Shown piece after piece: positions 1-5,069 of a DNA stretch of 8,081 nt. Positions within the stretch are counted from its first letter, which is position 1. Every line of letters starts with the position of its first letter. Source of the DNA: JAFMIT01 sp044341215. Lineage in GTDB: Bacteria > Actinomycetota > Actinomycetes > S36-B12 > UBA5976. Where the stretch lies: NCBI GenBank assembly GCA_044341215.1, contig JBIISC010000042.1, positions 1 to 8,081 on the forward strand. Reading direction: 5' to 3'. The notes below the pieces were generated by a model. The model saw only the letters and a program-made list of their open reading frames with translations, was not told the DNA's origin and ran no database searches. A program made the translations under genes and the position numbers.

Positions 1-1189
1 TTGCAAGAATGACAGTTGGTTGGCCTTTGTGTTCAACTGCTGATTTATAAGCAGCATAAAGTTTGCGGTAATCATGTCCACCTCGACGAAGTGCCCAAAT
101 TTCATCATCAGTCATATTCGCAACAAGAGCTGCAGTTCTAGGGTCGCGATTGAAGAAATGTTCGCGAACATATGCGCCACTTTCTGCGCGGAAAGTTTGG
201 AAATCACCATCTACAGTGTTGTTCATTAATGAAATCAAAGCGCCATCAACATCGCGGGAAAGCAATTCGTCCCAACCGCGACCCCAAACAACTTTGATTA
301 CGTTCCAGCCAGCACCACGGAATGTTGATTCAAGTTCTTGAATAATCTTTCCGTTACCTCGAACCGGCCCATCAAGTCTTTGCAAATTGCAGTTAATTAC
401 AAATGTTAGGTTGTCGAGATTTTCACGAGCTGCAAGGGCGATTTGGCCAAGTGATTCTGGCTCATCTGTTTCACCGTCTCCAAGAAAAGCCCAAACATGC
501 TGGTCTGAAGTGTCTTTAATTCCGCGACCTTGCATGTAACGGTTGAAACGTGCTTGATAAATCGCATGCAAAGGACCTAGGCCCATTGAAACTGTTGGGA
601 ATTGCCAGAAGGTTGGCATCAAACGTGGATGTGGGTATGAAGGTAGGGAACCAGATGGATGCGAAAGTTCTTGACGAAACCCATCCATTTGTTCTTCACT
701 AATTCGACCTTCAAGGAAACCTCGCGAATACATTCCAGGGCTTGCGTGACCTTGGAAATAAATTTGATCACCACCACCTGAGTGATCTTGACCACGGAAG
801 AAATGATTGAAGCCAACTTCGTACAAACTTGCCGAAGATGCATAACTTGAAATGTGTCCACCAACACCAACACCAGGGCGTTGTGCACGATGAACCATGA
901 CTGCTGCATTCCAACGCAAAATTGCCCGGATCCGGTTTTCGATTTGTTCATCGCCAGGGAATGCTGGTTCAGCATCTGGAGAAATTGTGTTGATGTAGTC
1001 AGTACTACGAACGGCAGGAACACCTAGGTTTCGAAGTGATGAGTGACGTAAAAGTTCACGAATAATTTGACGTGCACGCGATGGTCCGTGCTTTTCAATG
1101 ACTGCGTCTAATGACTCAGTCCATTCTCTAGTCTCGTCTGGATCTAAATCCACGTATTGGCTAGGAATGCCAGATTCGTCTTGGGTCAC
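1..1189 (-). CDS. aceE: Pyruvate dehydrogenase E1 component (homodimeric type), N-terminal part; 3' end beyond the left edge
   Basis: Decarboxylates pyruvate with thiamine diphosphate and passes the acetyl group to the lipoyl domain of E2, in the cytosolic pyruvate dehydrogenase complex. I translated 396 uninterrupted codons; the reading frame stays open to the window edge. AceE proteins are usually about 890-930 residues, so about 43% is present. Diagnostic blocks: a GGHISSYASSASLYEVGFNHFF segment near residues 110-135 (quoted loosely), GDQIYFQGHASPGMY, and the thiamine diphosphate motif GDGETDEPES at 237 followed by NCNLQRLDGPVRGNGK from 266. The start is a GTG at 1189-1187, giving MTQDESGIPSQYVDLDPDE, with AAGG at 1200-1197 as a plausible Shine-Dalgarno. 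No in-frame ATG lies close by. The gene diverges from the DUF3052-ahpE pair, as in mycobacteria. Identity is secure; only the exact start is inferred. Confidence 0.97.
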   Translation of the reverse strand, partial: MTQDESGIPSQYVDLDPDETREWTESLDAVIEKHGPSRARQIIRELLRHSSLRNLGVPAVRSTDYINTISPDAEPAFPGDEQIENRIRAILRWNAAVMVHRAQRPGVGVGGHISSYASSASLYEVGFNHFFRGQDHSGGGDQIYFQGHASPGMYSRGFLEGRISEEQMDGFRQELSHPSGSLPSYPHPRLMPTFWQFPTVSMGLGPLHAIYQARFNRYMQGRGIKDTSDQHVWAFLGDGETDEPESLGQIALAARENLDNLTFVINCNLQRLDGPVRGNGKIIQELESTFRGAGWNVIKVVWGRGWDELLSRDVDGALISLMNNTVDGDFQTFRAESGAYVREHFFNRDPRTAALVANMTDDEIWALRRGGHDYRKLYAAYKSAVEHKGQPTVILA

Positions 1190-1208
1190 TTTCGAACCTT
1201 TCCGTCAG

Positions 1209-1229
1209 CTCGGCAGGGGTGGCGCCGAG
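1209..1229 (-). promoter_or_regulatory. Hairpin in the aceE leader, just upstream of the ribosome binding site
   Basis: The inverted repeat CTCGGC / GCCGAG (1209-1214 with 1224-1229) has a 9-nt loop and lies 8 nt before the AAGG at 1200-1197 on the minus strand. It is notably GC-rich against its surroundings. It could be a leader RNA hairpin or a protein-binding palindrome. There is no T-tract, so it is not a typical intrinsic terminator. Function is inferred from position only. Confidence 0.4.
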
Positions 1230-1305
1230 GAACGCGTTTTGGGTGGGGTAATCCAACTACATAACGGCAGATTTCCCCTCATCAGGTGGGTAAAACCGAT
1301 TTTCA

Positions 1306-1339
1306 GCCAAACTTCAAGCCAAATGCCACGCTTGCCAAA
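1306..1339. repeat. Three direct GCCAAA repeats in the aceE/DUF3052 divergent intergenic region
   Basis: GCCAAA occurs at 1306-1311, 1318-1323 and 1334-1339. The last two extend to GCCAAAT, and the start-to-start spacings are 12 and 16 bp. They lie upstream of both divergent genes if the DUF3052 protein starts at 1367. This layout suits an operator for a repressor or activator, but the repeats are short and could be chance. If translation starts at GTG 1286 they are coding instead. Confidence 0.35.
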
Positions 1340-1366
1340 TGTCACTCTAGGCAGTGGGATACGCAC

Positions 1367-1783
1367 ATGCTTTCTGACAGCGGGCAAACGCTAGCCGCCA
1401 GTATTGGGATTACCAGTGGTTCTATCGTGCAAGAAATCGGTCTAGATGAGGACTGTGCACAAGAAATTCGTGATGCATTCGAAGCCGCTTCAGCCAATCA
1501 ACTTGTCGATTATGAATACGCAGACGTTGTTGATTGCGCACTGGTGTGGTTTAGAGAAGATGATGATGATCTAGTCGACCTACTTGTAGACGCAATCAGT
1601 CCGCTAGCTGAAAATGGTGTGGTCTGGTTGATGACTCCGAAGCCAGGTCGGCCAGGACATGTAAGCCCGGCAGACATAGCCGATAGTGCACCTACTGCAG
1701 GTTTACAAGTAACAAAAACAGTTAGTGCTTCAAAAGATTGGCAAGGCACAAGACTTGTAACACCAAAAGCTAATCGCCGATAA
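1367..1783 (+). CDS. DUF3052 family protein of unknown function
   Basis: Small acidic cytosolic protein of 138 residues, of the actinobacterial DUF3052 family (the mycobacterial counterpart, from memory, is Rv2239c). Family-like features are the SGSIVQEIGLDEDCAQEIRD block near the N-terminus, an acidic run VWFREDDDDLVD in the middle, the core VVWLMTPKPGRPGHV, and the C-terminal SASKDWQGTRLVTPK. I see no catalytic motif, membrane segment or signal peptide. The frame is open upstream to a GTG at 1286, which would add 27 residues, but I prefer ATG 1367. The family normally begins shortly before the VQEIG block, GTGGGA lies 7 nt before the ATG, and the extra segment has the GCCAAA repeats and no good ribosome binding site. 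It is 37 nt upstream of ahpE, so the two are probably co-transcribed. The function is unknown; persistent linkage to a peroxiredoxin hints at a redox-related role. Confidence 0.88.
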   Translation: MLSDSGQTLAASIGITSGSIVQEIGLDEDCAQEIRDAFEAASANQLVDYEYADVVDCALVWFREDDDDLVDLLVDAISPLAENGVVWLMTPKPGRPGHVSPADIADSAPTAGLQVTKTVSASKDWQGTRLVTPKANRR

Positions 1784-1820
1784 ACTTTGTAAGAATTCAA
1801 AAGCAAACTACAGGAGAAAT

Positions 1821-2279
1821 ATGTCTTTATCAGTTGGTCAAGCAGCACCGGATTTCACTTTAAAAAATTCTGAAGGGGAAGTTGTTTCACTTTCCGATTT
1901 TCGCGGTAAAAAAGTAGTGCTCGTGTTTTTCCCTTTTGCATTCACAGGAATCTGCACCGCTGAACTTTGTGCGATTCGCGACAATGCTGACAACTTCATT
2001 GATGATGAGACTGTTGTAGTCAGCATTTCTTGCGACTCATCGCCAACACTGAAGAACTTCAAGGAACAAGAGAATTTCAGCCACATCCTGCTTTCAGACT
2101 TCTGGCCACATGGTGAAGTTGCTCGCGCATATGGCGTTTTCCTAGAAGAACGCGGAATGGCAACTCGAGGAACTTTCGTTATCGACCGCGAAGGCGTGAT
2201 CCAATGGTTGGTAATTAACGAACCAGGTGCAGCAAGAAATACTGCCGATTACCGAGATGCATTAGCCAAAATCGGTTAA
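1821..2279 (+). CDS. ahpE: AhpE-type thioredoxin-fold peroxiredoxin
   Basis: Reduces hydrogen peroxide, organic hydroperoxides or peroxynitrite using a cysteine thiol, in the cytosol. The 152-residue length matches the family. The peroxidatic motif PFAFTGIC places Pro38, Thr42 and catalytic Cys45, the position used in M. tuberculosis AhpE. Arg116 in RGTFVID matches the conserved active-site arginine, and LLSDFWPHGEVARAYGVF is a hallmark of the AhpE subgroup. A second cysteine, Cys50 (CTAELC), has the spacing of the resolving cysteine in BCP/PrxQ enzymes, whereas the mycobacterial one-Cys AhpE has, as I recall it, aspartate there. This enzyme may therefore form an intramolecular disulfide. Cys71 is a third cysteine. 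The ATG is preceded by AGGAGA at 1812-1817, a strong but closely spaced ribosome binding site. It follows the DUF3052 gene and precedes a tRNA gene. Confidence 0.95.
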   Translation: MSLSVGQAAPDFTLKNSEGEVVSLSDFRGKKVVLVFFPFAFTGICTAELCAIRDNADNFIDDETVVVSISCDSSPTLKNFKEQENFSHILLSDFWPHGEVARAYGVFLEERGMATRGTFVIDREGVIQWLVINEPGAARNTADYRDALAKIG

Positions 2280-2292
2280 AGGGTCTCCTGAT

Positions 2293-2322
2293 TTCAAATT
2301 AAGAATGGCTGTCAGGTACTCT
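2293..2322 (+). promoter_or_regulatory. Possible promoter of the tRNA-Val gene
   Basis: A TTCAAA (2293-2298) and a TACTCT (2317-2322) are 18 bp apart. This would put transcription start about 10 nt before the mature tRNA at 2339. Both boxes match consensus only moderately, so the assignment is tentative; the tRNA could also be read from the ahpE promoter. Confidence 0.3.
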
Positions 2323-2338
2323 GCGGCTGCCTTAACAA

Positions 2339-2412
2339 GGGCGCGTAGCTCAGTTGGTTAGAGCACCGGTCTTACAAACCGGTGGTCGTGGGTTCGAGTC
2401 CCTCCGCGCCCA
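2339..2412 (+). tRNA. tRNA-Val, anticodon UAC
   Basis: The 74-nt cloverleaf has a perfect 7-bp acceptor stem GGGCGCG/CGCGCCC, a D-arm GCTC...GAGC, an anticodon stem CCGGT/ACCGG with loop CTTACAA, and a T-loop TTCGAGT. The anticodon TAC reads GUA-type valine codons. The discriminator base is A at 2412. The 3' CCA is not encoded (CTC follows), so it must be added by tRNA nucleotidyltransferase. The T-stem GTGGG/CCCTC has a U-U mismatch at its second pair (positions 50-64), which is unusual. Precursor processing would need RNase P, whose RNA gene is also in this window. Confidence 0.97.
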
Positions 2413-2432
2413 CTCTTGGTATTTCAAGAGTG
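2411..2432 (+). terminator. Hairpin overlapping the tRNA-Val 3' end, possible weak terminator or processing signal
   Basis: CACTCTTG (2411-2418) pairs perfectly with CAAGAGTG (2425-2432) around a 6-nt loop. The left arm includes the last acceptor base and the discriminator, so this helix competes with the mature acceptor stem end. Only a weak T-containing stretch (GCATTTGC) follows, so classical termination is doubtful. It may mark the 3' trailer for processing. Confidence 0.4.
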
Positions 2433-2453
2433 CATTTGCAGCACAATTACCCC

Positions 2454-3185
2454 ATGACAACTTTTGATCCATGGGCCTACTTAAGAATTTTAGACATTCA
2501 AACCTTTGATACATCCCTAGATCAAATCGCTCACAAACTCAAAAACCTTCCTGAGATTATCGAGGCCGAGAAGCTTCGCGCCCAGTTTGAACAACTTAAA
2601 TATCGTGAAGTTGCTGGTATCACCGAAGCAGCAGACCGAGAACTCGATGTCCGCAAAGCCGAAAGCGATGTTGATCAAGTTCGGATGCGCTTGGAAAAGG
2701 ATTCACAGTTGTTGATTTCTGGTTCGATTTCAGACTCCAAGCAGTTGACTGAGTTGCAACATGAAGTTGATTCGCTAAAACGCAGACAAAACTTGCTCGA
2801 AGATGAAGAAATTGCAGTCTTGCAACAACTTGAAGATGCGCAAAAGAATTTGGATTCAATTAGAGGAGAACTTGCTCGAGTTACGCAAGAACTGCAAAAA
2901 GCCGATGAAATTGCCACTGTACGAGTTGCAAATATTGAAGTTGAGCGAGAGCAGATTTCAAACGAGCGAAGTACTGAAGCGAAGTCTGTGCCAGAAGAGC
3001 TTCTTAAGCTTTATGAAAAAGTAAGAGCCGACAATCGCGGAATCGGCGCATCTCGATTTGCAACTGGCCAGTGCGAGGGATGTCAAATTCAATTTAGCAA
3101 TGCAGAATTGAATAAGTTTAAGAATGCTGCTGACGGCGAGCTCATTCGCTGTGAAGAATGTCGTGCAATTTTGGTGAAGTCTTAG
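2454..3185 (+). CDS. Coiled-coil protein with C-terminal C4 zinc ribbon (zf-RING_7 / former DUF164 family)
   Basis: A 243-residue cytosolic protein of a widespread but poorly understood family; the counterparts I recall are mycobacterial Rv2229c, Chlamydia CT398 and Helicobacter HP0958. Residues about 15-195 are rich in Glu, Gln, Lys and Leu and look like a long helical coiled-coil hairpin. The C-terminus carries two CxxC knuckles, Cys207/Cys210 (CEGC) and Cys233/Cys236 (CEEC), which should bind zinc. The typical GASRF block precedes them. The ATG at 2454 fits because the upstream in-frame GTG at 2382 lies inside the tRNA gene. There is no Shine-Dalgarno; CACAATTACCCC directly before the ATG suggests a -10 box and a leaderless mRNA. 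RNase HI follows 8 nt downstream, almost certainly in the same operon, a pairing also seen in mycobacteria. That supports a nucleic-acid-related role, but the biochemical function is not established. Confidence 0.9.
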   Translation: MTTFDPWAYLRILDIQTFDTSLDQIAHKLKNLPEIIEAEKLRAQFEQLKYREVAGITEAADRELDVRKAESDVDQVRMRLEKDSQLLISGSISDSKQLTELQHEVDSLKRRQNLLEDEEIAVLQQLEDAQKNLDSIRGELARVTQELQKADEIATVRVANIEVEREQISNERSTEAKSVPEELLKLYEKVRADNRGIGASRFATGQCEGCQIQFSNAELNKFKNAADGELIRCEECRAILVKS

Positions 3186-3193
3186 CGGTTTCA

Positions 3194-3634
3194 ATGACTG
3201 ATTACATTGTCATGGCCGATGGTGGCTCTCGGGGAAATCCTGGTGCGGCTGCATATGGAACAGTTGTTTTAGAAGTATCAACGCAAAAGATATTGATTGA
3301 AAAAGCAGGCTATTTAGGAATAGCGACCAACAATTGGGCCGAATACAACGGATTAATTGCAGGACTCAAATTAGTAGCCGAGTTAAATGCAAATGCAACT
3401 GTAGAAGTGCGACTTGATTCAAAACTAGTTGTAGAGCAGATGTCTGGCAGATGGAAAATTAAGCACCCAGACATGCAGAAATTGGCAGTTGAGGCCTCCA
3501 AGCTCTTCGAGGCTTCAAAAGTCACTTACAAATGGATTCCTCGTGAAGAGAATTCGTTGGCGGATGTGCTTTGTAATGAAGCCCTAGATGCAGTTGCAAT
3601 TGGCCAAACTGGCCAAATTGAACGTCGCTACTAA
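3194..3634 (+). CDS. rnhA: Ribonuclease HI, stand-alone domain
   Basis: Cleaves the RNA strand of RNA/DNA hybrids, removing R-loops and RNA primers in the cytosol. The 146-residue protein is essentially one RNase H fold. The four metal-binding acidic residues are visible: Asp9 in ADGGSRGNPG, Glu50 in TNNWAEYNGL, Asp75 in VRLDSKLV, and Asp124 in NSLADVLCNEAL. The ATG at 3194 gives the canonical short N-terminus MTDYIVMADGG; an upstream in-frame start at 3158 would overlap the preceding gene and is unlikely. It is 8 nt downstream of the zinc-ribbon gene, probably translationally linked. In mycobacteria the homologous protein is, as I recall, fused to a CobC-like phosphatase domain; here the protein stops after the RNase H domain. 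The stop is 10 nt from the end of the convergent yaaA. Trp48 replaces the more usual Val in the TNNxAE motif. Confidence 0.95.
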   Translation: MTDYIVMADGGSRGNPGAAAYGTVVLEVSTQKILIEKAGYLGIATNNWAEYNGLIAGLKLVAELNANATVEVRLDSKLVVEQMSGRWKIKHPDMQKLAVEASKLFEASKVTYKWIPREENSLADVLCNEALDAVAIGQTGQIERRY

Positions 3635-3644
3635 AAAGACGCTA

Positions 3645-4421
3645 TTAAATAAACACTTCGATTATTGCAGCTTTGTTTTGCTCTTTTGTCATTTCGCAAT
3701 CCCAACCAAGATTTATAAAGATTGCTACAAGTTGTTCCAACGTCTTTGGCTGCTTAGGGCTGCTCACTAAATCTCGAACCAAAAGGCCTTTGGTCAATTT
3801 GTTGCTATGAGATATTGCAATTTTCTTTGCATTTTTTCCCTTACCAACTCTGCTCATAATCTTTATCACGACAGTCTTTTCAATATGGTCCGAACTTGGT
3901 TGCCAAAACTTTGCATAAACACCTGAACGCATATCCACTATCAAGTCAGGATTTAACTCTTCGATGGCTGATTTGGTTGGTGAGTTCCACGTCTTAGTGA
4001 CATTCCCAATTTTTGGCAAAACTGCATCGCCACTTAGTCGATAGTGTGGAATTGAATCTTGCAATCGCAACAAACCAAATAATGCAGAAGTGATAACCAC
4101 CGATTGATCCGCCCGGTTTTTTGCTCCTTTAGCAAGCGACTTGTAATCAAACGCATCAAATAAGACTCCTGAATAAATAGCAATTGCAGGTGAAGTCTTT
4201 GCGGTCAAAAGAATTTGGTTGTTTTCAACCTCTGCGAACTGTTTTTGGGAAATGCCCAGAACCGAAGTCGCCTTTTTAGGGTTTTTCGATAACAAAATCA
4301 AACCCGCTACCAGCTGCTTGCGATTGTCGGTCAGTGCAGGAAAGCTGAGTTTGGCTAGGTTCATTTTGTGCGTATTTGTGCCAAATTCCTTAGTTTCGCT
4401 AGGCGGTAGCAGAACTATCAT
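3645..4421 (-). CDS. yaaA: YaaA/DUF328 family peroxide stress protein
   Basis: YaaA in E. coli lowers intracellular free iron during hydrogen peroxide stress and so limits Fenton damage; the fold binds DNA, and the precise biochemistry is unresolved. The 258-residue product (from ATG 4421) has the family start MIVLLPPSETK, the block IYSGVLFDAFDY near 82, FGLLRLQDSIPHYRL near 115-129, DMRSGVYAKFW near 163, and a basic SHSNKLTKG near 205. Length and block order fit the family. A GTG at 4436 would add five residues, but the family begins at MIVLLPPSETK, so I choose 4421. There is no clear Shine-Dalgarno; GAAATTCCTGCC directly precedes the ATG and recurs before terC, suggesting a shared leaderless promoter or regulatory site. 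The gene runs tail-to-tail with rnhA and diverges from the rnpB region. It may belong functionally with ahpE. Confidence 0.93.
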   Translation of the reverse strand: MIVLLPPSETKEFGTNTHKMNLAKLSFPALTDNRKQLVAGLILLSKNPKKATSVLGISQKQFAEVENNQILLTAKTSPAIAIYSGVLFDAFDYKSLAKGAKNRADQSVVITSALFGLLRLQDSIPHYRLSGDAVLPKIGNVTKTWNSPTKSAIEELNPDLIVDMRSGVYAKFWQPSSDHIEKTVVIKIMSRVGKGKNAKKIAISHSNKLTKGLLVRDLVSSPKQPKTLEQLVAIFINLGWDCEMTKEQNKAAIIEVFI

Positions 4422-4432
4422 GGCAGGAATTT
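4419..4432 (-). repeat. 14-bp sequence at the yaaA start, inverted copy of the one at the terC start
   Basis: On the minus strand AAATTCCTGCCATG covers the yaaA start codon and 11 bases upstream. The identical sequence covers the terC start at 5070-5083. The two face away from each other and enclose the rnpB island. GAAATT lies 6 nt before the ATG, where a -10 box of a leaderless gene would sit. Confidence 0.75.
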
Positions 4433-4444
4433 CCACACTTTCTA

Positions 4445-4473
4445 TTGCTTATTGCGCTTGTCAGTAGTAGAAA
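4445..4473 (+). promoter_or_regulatory. Possible promoter firing toward the structured region upstream of rnpB
   Basis: TTGCTT (4445-4450) and TAGAAA (4468-4473) are separated by exactly 17 bp, giving a predicted start near 4480. The match to the housekeeping consensus is moderate. It is listed because it would drive the hairpin-rich segment that follows. Confidence 0.3.
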
Positions 4474-4497
4474 ATCACCTGCAAAAGGAACTTCCAC

Positions 4498-4524
4498 CAC
4501 TTAGTGGAATTCGAGCACCTAGTG
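4498..4524. repeat. Tandem palindromes CACTTAGTG and CACCTAGTG
   Basis: CACTTAGTG (4498-4506) and CACCTAGTG (4516-4524) differ at one base, are each dyad-symmetric (CAC...GTG) and start 18 bp apart. They lie between the yaaA start and rnpB. Two similar palindromes at this spacing could be operator sites for a dimeric regulator, or parts of RNA hairpins. Confidence 0.45.
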
Positions 4525-4595
4525 TTGATTCCACGAGCGATCGCCTCGGTCGCGGTCCAGGTCCCCACCTGTTGGTACGTGTTCTTTTGCAAGAA

Positions 4596-4630
4596 GAAGG
4601 TCCGCACCTAAATCTAGAGTGCGGACCTTC
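4596..4630 (+). terminator. Perfect 12-bp hairpin immediately upstream of the rnpB promoter
   Basis: GAAGGTCCGCAC pairs with GTGCGGACCTTC without mismatch around an 11-nt loop in which CTA and TAG can pair further. The sequence GACTTTGTTG follows, only weakly T-rich, as is common for actinobacterial terminators. On the minus strand CTTCTTGC follows. It would end plus-strand transcription just before rnpB, or antisense transcription toward yaaA. The hairpin is certain as sequence; its role is inferred. Confidence 0.5.
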
Positions 4631-4634
4631 GACT

Positions 4635-4663
4635 TTGTTGGATTTCCAACAACAGATTAGAGT
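4635..4663 (+). promoter_or_regulatory. rnpB promoter
   Basis: TTGTTG (4635-4640) and TAGAGT (4658-4663) are 17 bp apart, and the predicted start six bases further on, A4670, coincides with the first base of the P1 helix of RNase P RNA. The -35 box forms one arm of TTGTTGG/CCAACAA (4635-4641 with 4646-4652), which might bind a regulator or be incidental. Confidence 0.6.
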
Positions 4664-4669
4664 GTGTTT

Positions 4670-5036
4670 AACAAAAGAGTGGGTTGGACGAACGCAGCTT
4701 CGGCTGAGGAAAGTCCGGGCTCCAAAGAGCACAGTGGTGGGTAATGCCCACCCGGAGTGATCCGCGGGAAAGTGCCACAGAAAATAACCGCCGACTAGTT
4801 CGGTAAGGGTGAAAAGGTGGTGTAAGAGACCACCGCGCATCAGGTGACTGATGTGGCAAGGTAAACCCCACTGGGAGCAAGGTCAAGAGGAAATACGCCT
4901 AGCGTGTTTCTGTGTGGACGTATGGAGGGCGACTCGTTCGAGTCCACAGGTAGACCGCATGACGGTGTAAGCAATTGCATCGCTAGATAGATGTTCGTCT
5001 TCGACAGAACCCGGCTTATAGACCCACTCTTTTGTT
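4670..5036 (+). ncRNA. rnpB: RNase P RNA (bacterial type A)
   Basis: Catalytic RNA that, with RnpA protein, removes the 5' leader of precursor tRNAs. The universally conserved blocks are present: GAGGAAAGTCCGGGCTCC at 4706-4723 and its partner ACAGAACCCGGCTTATAG at 5004-5021, which form P4. A GGTAAACCCC block lies at 4859-4868. CAGC-TTCG-GCTG at 4695-4706 is a short tetraloop hairpin in the P3 region. TGTGGAC/GTCCACA (4913-4919 with 4942-4948) forms the P15-like stem; the loop reads ATGGAGGGCGA and I see no obvious GGT for CCA pairing, matching the CCA-less tRNA gene here. P1 is a perfect 15-bp helix (4670-4684 with 5022-5036), extendable by one T-A pair, whose 3' strand is TCTTTTGTT and probably also acts as terminator. 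The mature ends may be a few bases inside these limits. About 367 nt is in the normal range. Confidence 0.97.
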
Positions 5037-5069
5037 ACTTTCAGAATGCAAAGTCTTTGGTTCCTAGAT

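Larger units (their letters stand above)
4480..4635 (+). ncRNA. Candidate structured small RNA or attenuator upstream of rnpB
   Basis: This segment has no convincing protein but an unusual density of inverted repeats: TTCCAC/GTGGAA (4492-4497, 4504-4509); GTGGAAT/ATTCCAC (4504-4510, 4528-4534) enclosing AGCAC/GTGTT; CAGGT/ACCTG (4558-4562, 4567-4571); TTCTT/AAGAA (4582-4586, 4591-4595); and a perfect 12-bp stem at 4596-4630. The first two share their middle strand and are mutually exclusive. A possible promoter sits at 4445-4473 and the rnpB promoter starts at 4635. I do not recognise an RNA family, and the transcribed strand is a guess; it could equally be a leader of yaaA on the other strand or a cluster of DNA-binding sites. 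Confidence 0.35.

Noticed and set aside
619..1023. Minus-strand open frame of 134 codons inside aceE
   Set aside because: It is an out-of-frame shadow; the true AceE frame is continuous through the same bases and matches the family throughout.
1098..1394. Plus-strand open frame of 98 codons across the aceE start and intergenic region
   Set aside because: It overlaps the aceE coding region antisense, has no family resemblance and would remove the divergent control region.
2382..2453. Upstream GTG start for the zinc-ribbon protein
   Set aside because: It lies inside the tRNA-Val gene; the ATG at 2454 gives the normal family N-terminus.
3600..3616. TTGGCCA/TGGCCAA inverted repeat near the end of rnhA as a terminator
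   Set aside because: Only a 3-nt loop, no T-tract, and it lies in coding sequence as a repeated Gly-Gln codon pattern; probably incidental.
4452..4886. Open frames on both strands across the yaaA-rnpB gap and the 5' part of rnpB
   Set aside because: They overlap the highly conserved RNase P RNA, have no recognisable domains and odd composition; structured RNA explains the open frames.
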